The notes beneath the pieces were generated by a model. It had not been told where the DNA came from and made no database searches. It was given only the letters and a program-made list of their open reading frames with translations. 64,000 nucleotides of DNA from an uncultured Clostridia bacterium (lineage in GTDB: Bacteria; Bacillota; Clostridia; Oscillospirales; Oscillospiraceae): contig CAMKFK010000003.1 in assembly GCA_946411835.1 (NCBI GenBank), positions 1 to 64,000 on the forward strand. The letters are read 5' to 3'. The position numbers and the translations under genes are program-made. Below are positions 28,180-37,279 of this stretch, piece after piece (position 1 is the first letter of the stretch; every line of letters begins with the position of its first letter).

Positions 28180-28214
28180 CAGACGCCGCAGAGCATTTCG
28201 CTCTCCGGCGTCTG
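28180..28214. terminator. Hairpin between convergent cbiC and HAD genes
   Basis: CAGACGCCG...CGGCGTCTG; no long T run. Confidence 0.5.
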
Positions 28215-28218
28215 TATA

Positions 28219-28938
28219 TTATGCTTCGTCGTTCAGCGAGCGCAGCCAGCTTTGGAGCCTGCCGTAGTCGCCGTGCGGCCAGCGGTTAATGTCCCCGTCC
28301 TTTTTGTTGATGAGGCAGTCTGTGAGCAGGAAGACCTTCATGCCCGCAGCCTCCGCCGGCATATCCTCGCCCACGTCGTTGCCGACCATGGCGCACTCCT
28401 CCGGCGCGACGCCGAGGTGAGCCGCCACCTCGCGGAAATAGCCGGGATACGGCTTGCAGTAGGTGCTGGTCTCATAGGACGTGATGAACTCCACCGATGC
28501 GGGGTCGACGCCTGCCCAGCGCAGCCGGCTTTCCATGGCGACGAGCGGGAAGATCGGTTCGGTCGCCACGGCGACGCGATAGCCCAAGTACTTGCACAGC
28601 GCGACGGTCTGCTTTGCCAGAGGCGTGCAGCCGCAGCTCGACGAGATGCGCTGGAACTCGATGGCGTAGAACTCGTCGAACAGCGCGCGGTCCTCGAGTA
28701 CGCGCTCGCCCGCGACCTCGGCGAAGCGCCGCCAGAACACCTCGGCGTTGGTGTGCGAGCCGTCGTTGGGCTGCATCGCGGTGATGCCCGCGTTGATGCC
28801 GTTGATGACGTCGTCCGGCTCGTAGCCGTGCGGCAGCAGCTTTTTGGTCAGCAGCTTAAAGTAGGTGCGGGCAAAGGTGTCGGCGTCCATGGGGAGCAGG
28901 GTACCGTCCATATCGAACAGGATGCACGTTGTGTTCAT
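28219..28938 (-). CDS. HAD-superfamily hydrolase
   Basis: ILFDMDGTLLPMD; VATEPIFPLVAMESRL; AMVGNDVGEDMPAE. Confidence 0.9.
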   Translation of the reverse strand: MNTTCILFDMDGTLLPMDADTFARTYFKLLTKKLLPHGYEPDDVINGINAGITAMQPNDGSHTNAEVFWRRFAEVAGERVLEDRALFDEFYAIEFQRISSSCGCTPLAKQTVALCKYLGYRVAVATEPIFPLVAMESRLRWAGVDPASVEFITSYETSTYCKPYPGYFREVAAHLGVAPEECAMVGNDVGEDMPAEAAGMKVFLLTDCLINKKDGDINRWPHGDYGRLQSWLRSLNDEA

Positions 28939-29834
28939 TGGGGATTCCTCCTAAGTGTTGGCGTATCAGGCAGCTCGGCAATGACGGCGGCGCTGAGGAT
29001 CAGCACCGCGCCGAGCGCCTGCGTGAGAGACATGGGTTCGCGCAGCAGCAGCGCGGAGAGCAGGATGGCGAGCACAGGGTCGAGATACCCCAGCAGCGCC
29101 AGCGTATGGGCGGGCAGCCGCTCCATCGAGCCGAAATACAGCGCGTAGGCGACGCCCGTGTGCACCAGCCCCACCACCAGCAGCAGCGCGATGACGCGAG
29201 GCGTGAATACAGCGGCGGAGAGCCGTTCCGTCAGCAGGACGTAGGGAATCAGCACCAGCCCCGCCGCGCCGAGCTGCACGACCGTCCTGTCAAGGGGGCT
29301 GACGCCGCGAATGCGCTTGTTGAGCAGCACGACGGCGGCGTAGAGCACGGCGGCAGACAGCCCGAGGGCAATGCCGCGCCCGTCGGCAACACCGGCGGGA
29401 CCGCTCTTGTGAAGCTCCGACACCAGCGCCATGCCGATGAGCGCTGCCGTGACGCAGAGCAGCTTGCGCGGCGTCAGATGCTCGCGCAGGACAAACGGCG
29501 CGGCGATCAGGATGAAGACCGGCACCATGTAGTAGCACAGCTCCGCGACGGCGACGGTGGTATAGCGGTACGCCTCAAAGAGCAGGATCCAGTTGAAGCC
29601 GATCATCGCGCCGGAGAGCGCGAGGGCCCGGCCGTTTTCGCGGATCGCGGCGGCGGACAGCCGCCGCCCGCGCAGACGGATGAGCAGCAGAAGAAACGCC
29701 GCGCCCATCAGCCCGCGCGCCATGGCAAGGAAGCCGGAGGGCACCGGCAGAAAGCGCCGCATCAACCCGATCGTGCCCCAGATGCCCATGGAGCCGATCA
29801 GGGCGAGCCGCGCGTACGCCGCGCCTGCGCTCAC
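28935..29834 (-). CDS. DMT superfamily (EamA) transporter
   Basis: Ten hydrophobic segments; tandem EamA-like halves. Confidence 0.88.
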   Translation of the reverse strand: MSAGAAYARLALIGSMGIWGTIGLMRRFLPVPSGFLAMARGLMGAAFLLLLIRLRGRRLSAAAIRENGRALALSGAMIGFNWILLFEAYRYTTVAVAELCYYMVPVFILIAAPFVLREHLTPRKLLCVTAALIGMALVSELHKSGPAGVADGRGIALGLSAAVLYAAVVLLNKRIRGVSPLDRTVVQLGAAGLVLIPYVLLTERLSAAVFTPRVIALLLVVGLVHTGVAYALYFGSMERLPAHTLALLGYLDPVLAILLSALLLREPMSLTQALGAVLILSAAVIAELPDTPTLRRNPQ

Positions 29835-30589
29835 AGGACAAAGGGCGGCAGCTCGTCGTCGGTGCGGATCGGCGCGTCCGTTGCCGCCTCGCGCTTGAGC
29901 GCCCGGTAGGCATTGACGAACATCAAAATGACGAAAATCAGGAATACGACGGTGGACAGCCCGGTGCCGAGCATGGCGCAGCTGTCATAGAACCCGTGCA
30001 GGAACACGGCGACGAGGTATCCCGTCCGCAGGCTGCGGCGCGCGCCCTCGCGGTCGCCGAGGGTTTCCAGCAGCCGCGCGCGCCCGTAGTAGACGCCCAT
30101 AAAAATGGAGAAGGACAGATGCCCGGGCACCGCCAGCAGTGCGCGCGGCAGCGCCACGCCGAGGCCGTAGTTGACGACGTATTCCACGTTCTCCAGCGCG
30201 GCGAAGCCGAGAGAGACGAACACCGCGTAGATCACGCCGTCAAAGCGGTAGTTGAACGCGGGGTGCCGCCACGAGCGCCGCTTGAGAAAGAACAGCTTCG
30301 TGCCCTCCTCCACCACGGCGACGACGAGAAAAGCCAGCAGCACGGTGTAAACCGGGCTGTCGGGGCTGACGATGACGTTGAGAAGATAGACCCCGACGCC
30401 CTCGAGAAGACCGGAGCACAGCGCCGAGAGGCAGCCCATCGCCAGCAGCGAGACCAGCAGCCCGGCGGGCTCCTTTTCAATGGCGTCCTGCCGGTAGACG
30501 AAGCGCAGCAGGATAAACGCGGGCAGCAGCGCCGCCGCGAGATAGATCAGCGTGGGCAGGAGCGCGAGAACGGGAAAGAAGAAAAACAT
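29831..30589 (-). CDS. prsW: PrsW-family intramembrane metalloprotease
   Basis: Multi-TM; VVAVVEEGTKLFFLK, FDGVIYAVFVSLGFAALENVEYV, VPGHLSFSIFMGVYYG, FLHGFYDS. Confidence 0.88.
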   Translation of the reverse strand: MFFFFPVLALLPTLIYLAAALLPAFILLRFVYRQDAIEKEPAGLLVSLLAMGCLSALCSGLLEGVGVYLLNVIVSPDSPVYTVLLAFLVVAVVEEGTKLFFLKRRSWRHPAFNYRFDGVIYAVFVSLGFAALENVEYVVNYGLGVALPRALLAVPGHLSFSIFMGVYYGRARLLETLGDREGARRSLRTGYLVAVFLHGFYDSCAMLGTGLSTVVFLIFVILMFVNAYRALKREAATDAPIRTDDELPPFVL

Positions 30590-30591
30590 AT

Positions 30592-30861
30592 CTATTCCTC
30601 CTCCACAAAGCGCAGACGCGGGTTATCCTCGCAGGCGTCGCGAAGCATACGGCGCAGGACGGCGGCGTAAGCGCCCAGATGCTCGTCCAGATCCTTCGCG
30701 TTGACCAGACGCAGCTCCGTCTCCTCAAAACGATCGGTCAGGCAGTCGTAGAGCGCGTCAAGCGTGCGCCCGTAGTATTCCGGAAGGGCGAGCTGCGCCT
30801 GCATCGCGTCGTGCAACGCCTCGCGCGTGTCGATCTTGGTCCCGTCAATCACAGCGGTCAT
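30592..30861 (-). CDS. Barstar-family ribonuclease inhibitor
   Basis: IDGTKIDTREALHDAMQAQLALPEYYGRTLDALYDCLTD. Confidence 0.9.
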   Translation of the reverse strand: MTAVIDGTKIDTREALHDAMQAQLALPEYYGRTLDALYDCLTDRFEETELRLVNAKDLDEHLGAYAAVLRRMLRDACEDNPRLRFVEEE

Positions 30862-30864
30862 GGG

Positions 30865-31434
30865 TCAAGCCTCCCCGTACAGCAGTTCAAAGGTTTGGTA
30901 GTGGTCGCCGGTGTAGTAGATCAGCCCGTCGTTGGAGAACACGATGCGCTTCGCGCCGCGCTTGCTCGCGCCCAGCGTGTCGATGTCGCATTCTGTGTAG
31001 CGGCGCCCCTCGGCTTCAGGGAGCAGCCCCTCGTAGTTGCCGAAGCGGCTGCCGCCGATGCACTTGCCGGGCGCGTAGGGCTCCAGCGACCCGCCGGTCC
31101 AGCCCAGCGCCTCCGCCTCCTTCTTGGTGAGGTAGTTGTCCGGCAGGCGCCCGTAGAGGTGGATGAAGAGCGCCACATCCTCCTTGGCGTCGTAGACGCC
31201 GTGCTCGTCGAGCGTCGGCTCCTCGCCGGACTTGACCGTTTCGGGAGGCGCCTGCGCGTCGGCGTCGTCCGCCTGAGCGTCGGGCGCGGCTGCGTCCTCC
31301 GCCGCACTGTCCGGCGGCAGCAGCACCAGCTCCGGCGCGTTGTTTTCCGTGGGAACGCTCTGCTGTACGGCGCCGCAGGCGACGAGGGACAGCGCAAGCA
31401 AAAACGCGAGGGCAAGCGAAAGCAAACGCTTCAT
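30865..31434 (-). CDS. Barnase-family ribonuclease with lipoprotein signal and acidic linker
   Basis: MKRLLSLALAFLLALSLVACG; GRLPDNYLTKKEAEALGW, APGKCIGGSRFGNYEGLLP, YTECDID, RIVFSNDGLIYYTGDHYQTF. Confidence 0.93.
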   Translation of the reverse strand: MKRLLSLALAFLLALSLVACGAVQQSVPTENNAPELVLLPPDSAAEDAAAPDAQADDADAQAPPETVKSGEEPTLDEHGVYDAKEDVALFIHLYGRLPDNYLTKKEAEALGWTGGSLEPYAPGKCIGGSRFGNYEGLLPEAEGRRYTECDIDTLGASKRGAKRIVFSNDGLIYYTGDHYQTFELLYGEA

Positions 31435-31451
31435 GGCGATACCTCGAATCA

Positions 31452-31469
31452 TGGAATGATTGGAATGAT
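31452..31469. promoter_or_regulatory. Tandem 9-mer TGGAATGAT x2 in barnase upstream region
   Basis: Two perfect adjacent copies between putative -10 and start of the barnase gene. Confidence 0.35.
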
Positions 31470-31557
31470 CCGTATCAAGTATACCATATTTCCGAAAAAT
31501 AAACAGCGGCATTTGCGACGAAAAAGCGCCGCGCGGAGGCGGCAAAAAAGGCGAAGA

Positions 31558-31586
31558 TTGACAGCGCGCGGCGCGTCGGGTACAAT
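31558..31586 (+). promoter_or_regulatory. Sigma-A promoter of xdhC-like gene
   Basis: TTGACA, 17 nt, TACAAT. Confidence 0.7.
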
Positions 31587-31612
31587 GGAGGAGAACAAAA
31601 GGAGGGGAGATT

Positions 31613-32530
31613 ATGGCAAATCACGAGTTTTCGGCGCTGCTGGCGCAGGTCGCGCGCGGGGAGAGCGCTGTTTTGACCAGAACGGTCGGGGGCGAGACCT
31701 ACACGCGGCGCTTTGTGCCGAGGGAGCGGCTGATCCTGCTCGGCGGCGGGCACGTCTCGCTGGCGCTGGCGCGGGTCGCGGCGGCGCTGGACTTCTCCGT
31801 CGTCGTGGCGGACGACCGGGCGGAGTTTGCCAACCGCGAGCGTTTCCCGATGGCGGAGCGCGTGCTGTGCGACGGCTTTGCCGCCGCCATCGCTGCGCTG
31901 GACGTTCGCGCGGGCGACTACGTCTGCATCCTCACGCGCGGGCACCGGTGGGACGGCGAGTGCCTTCGCGCGCTGCTCTCGGGTGCGGAGCCGCGCTACC
32001 TCGGCATGATCGGCTCGAAGCGCCGCGTGGCGGGGCTGCTCGGCGCGCTGCGGGACGAGGGGTTCGACGCCGGGTGCCTCGCGCGCGTCCACGCGCCCAT
32101 CGGGCTGATGATCGGCGCGGTCACGCCGGAGGAGATCGCCGTCTCGATTGCGGCGCAGCTCATCGAGTGCCGCCGCGCATCGCCGGCCGTGCCGGACGCG
32201 GCAGCGCTGGCGCAGACAAACGCGGACCTGTCGCCCCTGCGCTTCCTTGCGGAGGGCGCGGGGAAGAAGGCGCTGTGTCTGGTGCTGTCCACCAAAGGCT
32301 CGACGCCGGTGAAGTCCGGCGCGCTGATGGCGGTGGACGGGCTGGGGCGCGGCTACGGCACGATCGGCGGCGGCTGCGGGGAGGCGGAGGCGATGCGCCG
32401 CGCCCGCGCGCTGCTCGGCACGGGCAAGACCGCCGTGCTGGAGCTGGACATGACCGCCGACGCCGCAGCGGAGGACGGCCTCACCTGCGGCGGCACGATG
32501 ACGGTGTACGTGGAGGATGTGGGGGAATAA
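31613..32530 (+). CDS. XdhC/CoxI family protein with Rossmann domain first and XdhC/CoxI domain last
   Basis: RLILLGGGHVSLALARVAAALDFSVVVADDR; GMIGSKRR; HAPIGLMIGAVTPEEIAVSI; then STKGSTPVKSGALMAV...GTIGGGCGEAEAM. Confidence 0.88.
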   Translation: MANHEFSALLAQVARGESAVLTRTVGGETYTRRFVPRERLILLGGGHVSLALARVAAALDFSVVVADDRAEFANRERFPMAERVLCDGFAAAIAALDVRAGDYVCILTRGHRWDGECLRALLSGAEPRYLGMIGSKRRVAGLLGALRDEGFDAGCLARVHAPIGLMIGAVTPEEIAVSIAAQLIECRRASPAVPDAAALAQTNADLSPLRFLAEGAGKKALCLVLSTKGSTPVKSGALMAVDGLGRGYGTIGGGCGEAEAMRRARALLGTGKTAVLELDMTADAAAEDGLTCGGTMTVYVEDVGE

Positions 32531-32591
32531 GGAAAACGAAGACCGTCTGCCTTGCGGATCGACGCGAGGCAGGCGATGTTTTTTTGCTGTG

Positions 32592-32774
32592 CTAATTTTC
32601 CGCGCCGAACGTGGCGCCCGCGCCCAGCGGCGTCGGATTGGCGAATGAGGCGATTGGGAATGCCTTGAGTCGCGCGATGCCGCCGCCCGTATTGTCAACG
32701 GGCAGCGTGACCTTGACCGTCGCGCCGACGGGCACGTCCTCCATCCCCTCCGCGCGAATTGCAAGACAAACGTT
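32592..32774 (-). pseudogene. Orphan C-terminal fragment of a larger protein
   Basis: Frame NVCLAIRAEGMEDVPVGATVKVTLPVDNTGGGIARLKAFPIASFANPTPLGAGATFGAEN-stop, preceded by in-frame TAG; absent from the ORF track. Confidence 0.4.
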
Positions 32775-32829
32775 CTAAGCTCGTCCGCGCGCGCATAGAG
32801 TGGAGCATCACACAAGGAGGCGAGCGATT

Positions 32830-33765
32830 ATGGAACAGGACAGGGTGCGGCGGTTTGAGCAGGCGGCGGAGCTGCTGCCGCCCCGGCTGCGGCGGCTGGC
32901 GATGGAAACGCCCGACGAGCGCAAGGAACGCGCGGAGGAGCTGCGCCTGCGCGTCAACGCCCCGCTGACCGTCGTGACGGCGGAGGGAGAGCACCCCGTC
33001 GCGGCGGCGGAGCGCGACGCGCTGGTCACGCGCGACGACGTGGAGCGCGTGGTCGCGGGCGTGACGGAGTATTCGCGCTACGCCTCGGCGGAATCCCTGC
33101 GCCGGGGGTTTCTGCCGGTGCGCGGGGGCTTTCGCCTCGGCGTGTGCGGCACGGTGGTGCTGCGCGACGGGGCGGTGTGCAGCCTGAAGGACTATTCCTC
33201 CCTCGCCCTGCGCATCGTCCGCGAGCGTGTCGGCGTGGGCGAGGCGGTCGCGCCGGAGCTGTTCGACGGCGAGGGGCGTTTTCGGAGCACGCTGATCCTC
33301 TCCCCGCCCGGCGGCGGCAAGACGACGCTCCTGCGCGACCTGATCCGCTGCCTCTCCGACGGCGGGCTTCGCGTCGCTGTGGTGGACGAGCGGAGCGAGC
33401 TCGCCGTCTCGGTGGACGGCTGCCCGCAGACGGAGCTGGGCGCGCGCACGGACGTGCTGGACGGCTGTCCCAAGGCGCTGGGCGTGCCGATGGTCCTGCG
33501 CGCCATGTCGCCGCAGGTCATCGCCGTGGACGAGATCGCCTGCGGCGCGGATGTAGACACGATGTGCGCGGCGGCGAACTGCGGCGTCGCCCTGCTCGCC
33601 ACCATCCACGCGCGCGACGTGCCGGAGCTGACGCGCAAGCCGCTCTGGCGCGCGCTGCTGGCGGCGGAGGTGTTCGAGCGCGCCGTCGTCATCGCAATCG
33701 AGGGCGGCGCGCGCCGCTACCGCGTGGAGGACGTGCCTTGCTCCGGGGAGCCGGCGCGCTCCTGA
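32830..33765 (+). CDS. spoIIIAA: Stage III sporulation protein AA
   Basis: SPPGGGKTTLLRDLIRCLSDG; VVDERSELA; HVSP-like AMSPQVIAVDEIAC; ATIHARDVPEL. Confidence 0.95.
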   Translation: MEQDRVRRFEQAAELLPPRLRRLAMETPDERKERAEELRLRVNAPLTVVTAEGEHPVAAAERDALVTRDDVERVVAGVTEYSRYASAESLRRGFLPVRGGFRLGVCGTVVLRDGAVCSLKDYSSLALRIVRERVGVGEAVAPELFDGEGRFRSTLILSPPGGGKTTLLRDLIRCLSDGGLRVAVVDERSELAVSVDGCPQTELGARTDVLDGCPKALGVPMVLRAMSPQVIAVDEIACGADVDTMCAAANCGVALLATIHARDVPELTRKPLWRALLAAEVFERAVVIAIEGGARRYRVEDVPCSGEPARS

Positions 33766-34226
33766 TCCTCTGCGCCGCCCTGCTGACGCGGCGCGCGCTG
33801 CTGGAGGAGCGACGCGCGGCACAGCGGACGCGCCGCGCCCTCGCCGCAGCGTTCGAGGCGATGGAGGCGGAGATCCGCGCGCTGCTCACGCCGTTCCCGG
33901 CGCTGCTCCGGCGGGACGTCGGTCCGGAAGCCGGACCGTTCCTGCAAGCGGTCGCCGCCTCGCTTCGACGGGGAAGAAGCCTTTGCGAGGCGTGGAGCGG
34001 CGCGGTCGACGCCCTGCCGCTGCCCGAGGAGGAGCGCGCCGCGCTCGCCCCGCTCGGCGCGCGGCTGGGCGGGGACGAGGAGGGCGTCCGCGCCGCGCTG
34101 AAGCTCGCGGCGGAAATGCTGCGCGCGGGCTACGAGGAGGCGGAGCGCCGCCGCGCGCAGGAGGAGCGGCTCACGACGGCGCTCTGCCTCAGCGCGGGGC
34201 TGCTGCTCGTCATCCTGTTGATTTGA
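33738..34226 (+). CDS. spoIIIAB: Stage III sporulation protein AB
   Basis: TTG start; LLRGAGALLILCAALLTRRALLEER...LCLSAGLLLVILLI; position between AA and AC. Confidence 0.85.
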   Translation: MLRGAGALLILCAALLTRRALLEERRAAQRTRRALAAAFEAMEAEIRALLTPFPALLRRDVGPEAGPFLQAVAASLRRGRSLCEAWSGAVDALPLPEEERAALAPLGARLGGDEEGVRAALKLAAEMLRAGYEEAERRRAQEERLTTALCLSAGLLLVILLI

Positions 34227-34241
34227 CAAAGGTGGAACGTC

Positions 34242-34439
34242 ATGGATATCGACCTCGTGTTTAAGATAGCCGCCGTCGGCATCGTGGTGGCGGTGCTCAA
34301 CCAGCTGCTCGTGCGCTCCGACCGCCCGGATCAGGCGATGCTGCTCAGCCTCGCGGGACTGGTGGCGACCATGATGCTGCTGGTGCGGGAGATCAGCGCG
34401 TTGTTCGACCTCATCAAGGCGCTGTTCGGTTTTGCGTGA
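34242..34439 (+). CDS. spoIIIAC: Stage III sporulation protein AC
   Basis: MDIDLVFKIAAVGIVVAVLNQLLVRSDRPDQAMLLSLAGLVATMMLLV. Confidence 0.95.
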   Translation: MDIDLVFKIAAVGIVVAVLNQLLVRSDRPDQAMLLSLAGLVATMMLLVREISALFDLIKALFGFA

Positions 34440-34831
34440 TGGAAATGGAAACAGTCGTCCGAATTGCGGGGCTGTGCATTGCGGCGGCGGTGCTCGCCGC
34501 GCTGCTCAGGCGTGACGCGCCGGAGCTGGCACTGCTGCTGACCGTTGCGGCGGTCGCCGTGGGCGCGGTGCTGCTGCTGGACGCGGCGGGCGAGGTGCTG
34601 GCGCTGGCGCGGGAGCTGGCGGCGCTGACCGCGCTGCCGAACGCGATGCTCCTGCCGCTCGCCAAGGTGGTCGCCGTCGCGCTGGTCAGCCGCGTCGGCT
34701 CAGCCCTCTGCCTCGACGCGCAGCAGCAGGCGCTCGCGCGCCTGCTGGACACGGCGGGGGCGCTGTGCGCGCTGGGCTGCGCCGCGCCGCTTCTGCGCGC
34801 GGTGGTGTCGCTGCTGGAGGCGTGGCTGTGA
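34439..34831 (+). CDS. spoIIIAD: Stage III sporulation protein AD
   Basis: Hydrophobic AC-like repeat; position in spoIIIA operon. Confidence 0.9.
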   Translation: MEMETVVRIAGLCIAAAVLAALLRRDAPELALLLTVAAVAVGAVLLLDAAGEVLALARELAALTALPNAMLLPLAKVVAVALVSRVGSALCLDAQQQALARLLDTAGALCALGCAAPLLRAVVSLLEAWL

Positions 34832-35751
34832 CCGCGCAGCTGGCCGAGCTGGCGGAGACGGCGCGCTCGGCGCTCGACGGCGCGCTCCGCGAAAGCGTGC
34901 GCGGCGCGGCGCTGCTGGTGCTCGTCGCCCTGCTGTGCGGCGCGGCGGACGCGCTGGCGCGGGATACTTTGGCGGCGCAGTACGTCCCGCTGTGCGGCGT
35001 GCTGGCGGCGGCGACGGTGGCGGCGGGCGAGACGCGCGCGCTGCTGGGACTGGGCGCGGCGACCGTGGAGGAGCTGGGTACCCTGGCGAAGCTCCTGCTG
35101 CCGACCGTCGCCGCCGCCCTTGCCTCCGGCGGCTTCGTGTCCACGGCGTCCGTCTGGCAGGTGACGACGCTGCTGGTCTGCGAGGCGCTGTGCGGCGCGG
35201 CGGCGCAATACCTCCTGCCGTTGACCTACTGCCACATCGCCGCGTCGGCGGCGGACGCCATGCTGGGCGAGGGGCGGCTTGGACTGCTGGCGGACGGGTT
35301 CAAATCGCTGCTCACCGGCGCGCTCAAGCTGCTCTGCGCGGCGTTTACGGCGTACCTGACCGTCACGGGCGTGCTGACCGGCTCCGCCGACCGCGCGGCG
35401 GTCAAGGCGGCGAAGGCGGCGGTGTCCGGCGCGGTGCCCGTGGTGGGCGGCGTCCTCTCCGACGCGGCGGAGGCGGTCTTCTCGGCGGCGGGCGCGGCGC
35501 GGGGCACGGCGGGCGCGCTGGGCGTGTGCGCGGTGCTCTCGGCCTGTCTTGCGCCGCTGCTGCGCATCGGGGCGCAGCTCGTGCTCTACAAGCTCGCCGC
35601 CTTTGCCGCCGCGCTGGTGGGCACGAAAGCGCTGTCGGACTTCCTCGCCCGGCTGGGGGACGCCTTCGCGCTCGTGTTTGCCATGACGGCGGCGTGCGCG
35701 CTGGTGCTGACGGCGTCGCTGCTGGCGGCGATTGCGATTACGACGGGGTGA
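34828..35751 (+). CDS. spoIIIAE: Stage III sporulation protein AE
   Basis: GTG start overlapping AD stop; multi-TM; VSGAVPVVGGVLSDAAEAVFSAA. Confidence 0.92.
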   Translation: MTAQLAELAETARSALDGALRESVRGAALLVLVALLCGAADALARDTLAAQYVPLCGVLAAATVAAGETRALLGLGAATVEELGTLAKLLLPTVAAALASGGFVSTASVWQVTTLLVCEALCGAAAQYLLPLTYCHIAASAADAMLGEGRLGLLADGFKSLLTGALKLLCAAFTAYLTVTGVLTGSADRAAVKAAKAAVSGAVPVVGGVLSDAAEAVFSAAGAARGTAGALGVCAVLSACLAPLLRIGAQLVLYKLAAFAAALVGTKALSDFLARLGDAFALVFAMTAACALVLTASLLAAIAITTG

Positions 35752-35754
35752 AGA

Positions 35755-36213
35755 ATGGATCATTTACAGCAATGGCTTTTCAGCGTCGTCGCGTGCTCGC
35801 TGCTCGTGAGCGTCGCGTGCCGACTCTGTCCGGACGGCGCGCCGCGTCAGCTCGCGCGCTTCGCGGGAGGGCTGCTGGTGCTCTGCGCGCTGCTGGACCC
35901 GCTGTCCGCGTGGGAGCTGCCGGATCCTGCCATCGACCTTGACCGCTACCGCGCCGCCGTGGAGCAGGCGGAGCGCGAGCTTTCGGGAACCGCGCGCGCC
36001 GCGTTTTCCGACGGCATAGCGCGGCGGCTCGCAGCATATATTGAGGACAAAGCCGGACAACTGGGCGCGGATGTGCGCGCCGAGGTCACGGCGGACGACC
36101 GGGGCGTCCCGGAACGGGTGACGCTGCGCGGCGCGTACTGCGAGGCGCTGTCCGCGTGGCTGGCGGAGGAGCTGGGCGTTGCAAAGGAGAAGCAGGAATG
36201 GATCGAGGGCTGA
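35755..36213 (+). CDS. spoIIIAF: Stage III sporulation protein AF
   Basis: Two N-terminal TM helices; GGLLVLCALLDPL; operon position. Confidence 0.88.
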   Translation: MDHLQQWLFSVVACSLLVSVACRLCPDGAPRQLARFAGGLLVLCALLDPLSAWELPDPAIDLDRYRAAVEQAERELSGTARAAFSDGIARRLAAYIEDKAGQLGADVRAEVTADDRGVPERVTLRGAYCEALSAWLAEELGVAKEKQEWIEG

Positions 36214-36566
36214 GCGACCGCGCGCGCGCCCTGGCGGGGAAGTACCGCTATGCCGCCGCGGCGGCGCTGCTGGGCGTGCTGCTGATGCTCCTGCCCGTCG
36301 GCGGTCGCCGCGAGACGCGCCCCGCCGACACGCAGGGCGTCGCCTCGGTGCAGAGCGAGATCGAGGCGGCGCTCGCCGCCTTCGACGGCGCGGGACGGCT
36401 GCGCCTTGTGCTCACCGTCGAGCCGGGAACAGAGCGCTGGGCGGGCGCGGTGATTGTCTGCGAGGGCGGAGGCAGCGCCGCCGTGCGCCTGCAATTGACT
36501 CAGGCGGTGGCGGCGCTGACGGGGCTGAGCGCCGACCGCATCGCCGTGGTAAAGGGGAGACCGTGA
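36198..36566 (+). CDS. spoIIIAG: Stage III sporulation protein AG
   Basis: N-terminal TM; VTVEPGTERWAGAVIVCEGGGSAAVRLQLTQAVAALTGLSADRIAV. Confidence 0.88.
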   Translation: MDRGLSDRARALAGKYRYAAAAALLGVLLMLLPVGGRRETRPADTQGVASVQSEIEAALAAFDGAGRLRLVLTVEPGTERWAGAVIVCEGGGSAAVRLQLTQAVAALTGLSADRIAVVKGRP

Positions 36567-37177
36567 TGAAGGTCATATTATTTTTCAGGAGGGGCAAAAG
36601 AATGAGGAAGCTGTGGAAACGGAACGCCGTGGTGGGCGCGGTGCTGGCGCTGGTGGTCGCCGCCATCGTGCTCAACGGACGCTATGCCGAGAACGTGGTC
36701 GAGGCGGAGGAGGCGGGCAAGCTGCTGGGACAGGCGACGGAGGTGATCGCGCCGGACGAGGGCGCGGCGGGCGCGCCGGAGGCGGCGGAGGCGGCGGAAA
36801 CGGCGGAGACGGCCGCCGAGCCGTCGGACTACTTCGCCGCCGCGCGCCTCTCCCGCCGCCAGGCGCGGGACAGCGCGCTGGCGCTCCTGCAGGAGGCGGG
36901 CGCGTCGGAGGAGCTGGACGAGGCGGCGGCGAGCGAGGTGGCGCAGAGCATCGAGGCGCTGGCGAGCTACACCCTCTCCGAGGCGCAGATCGAGAACATG
37001 ATAACCGCCAAGGGCTACGACGACTGCGTGGTCTTCCTCTCGGACGGCGGCGCGAGCGTGGTGGTTTCCACCGGCACCGACGGCCTGCAAACCGAGGACA
37101 TCGCCAAGATCACCGACGTGGTGAAGCAGGAAACGGGCCTCGCAGCGAGCGCCATCAAAATTTTGGAGGTCAATTAA
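36566..37177 (+). CDS. spoIIIAH: Stage III sporulation protein AH
   Basis: N-terminal TM; FAAARLSRRQARDSALALLQEA...AQSIEALASYTLSEAQIENMITAKGYDDCVVFLSDGGASVVV. Confidence 0.93.
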   Translation: MKVILFFRRGKRMRKLWKRNAVVGAVLALVVAAIVLNGRYAENVVEAEEAGKLLGQATEVIAPDEGAAGAPEAAEAAETAETAAEPSDYFAAARLSRRQARDSALALLQEAGASEELDEAAASEVAQSIEALASYTLSEAQIENMITAKGYDDCVVFLSDGGASVVVSTGTDGLQTEDIAKITDVVKQETGLAASAIKILEVN

Positions 37178-37179
37178 AT

Positions 37180-37213
37180 ATCCCCCGGCTGACGCGCGCG
37201 TCAGCCGGGGGAT
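37180..37213 (+). terminator. Terminator of spoIIIA operon
   Basis: Perfect ATCCCCCGGCTGACGCG/CGCGTCAGCCGGGGGAT followed by T-rich tract. Confidence 0.85.
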
Positions 37214-37279
37214 TTGCTTTTTTTTGGGGGGGGCATTTCCGCTGACGCTCCGCCCGGCGCCATCCGCGCAAAATAACAG

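Noticed and set aside
32770-32829. Sigma-E-like promoter for spoIIIA (CATAGAGT)
   Set aside because: A -10-like element is present but no convincing -35 at proper spacing; too weak to list.
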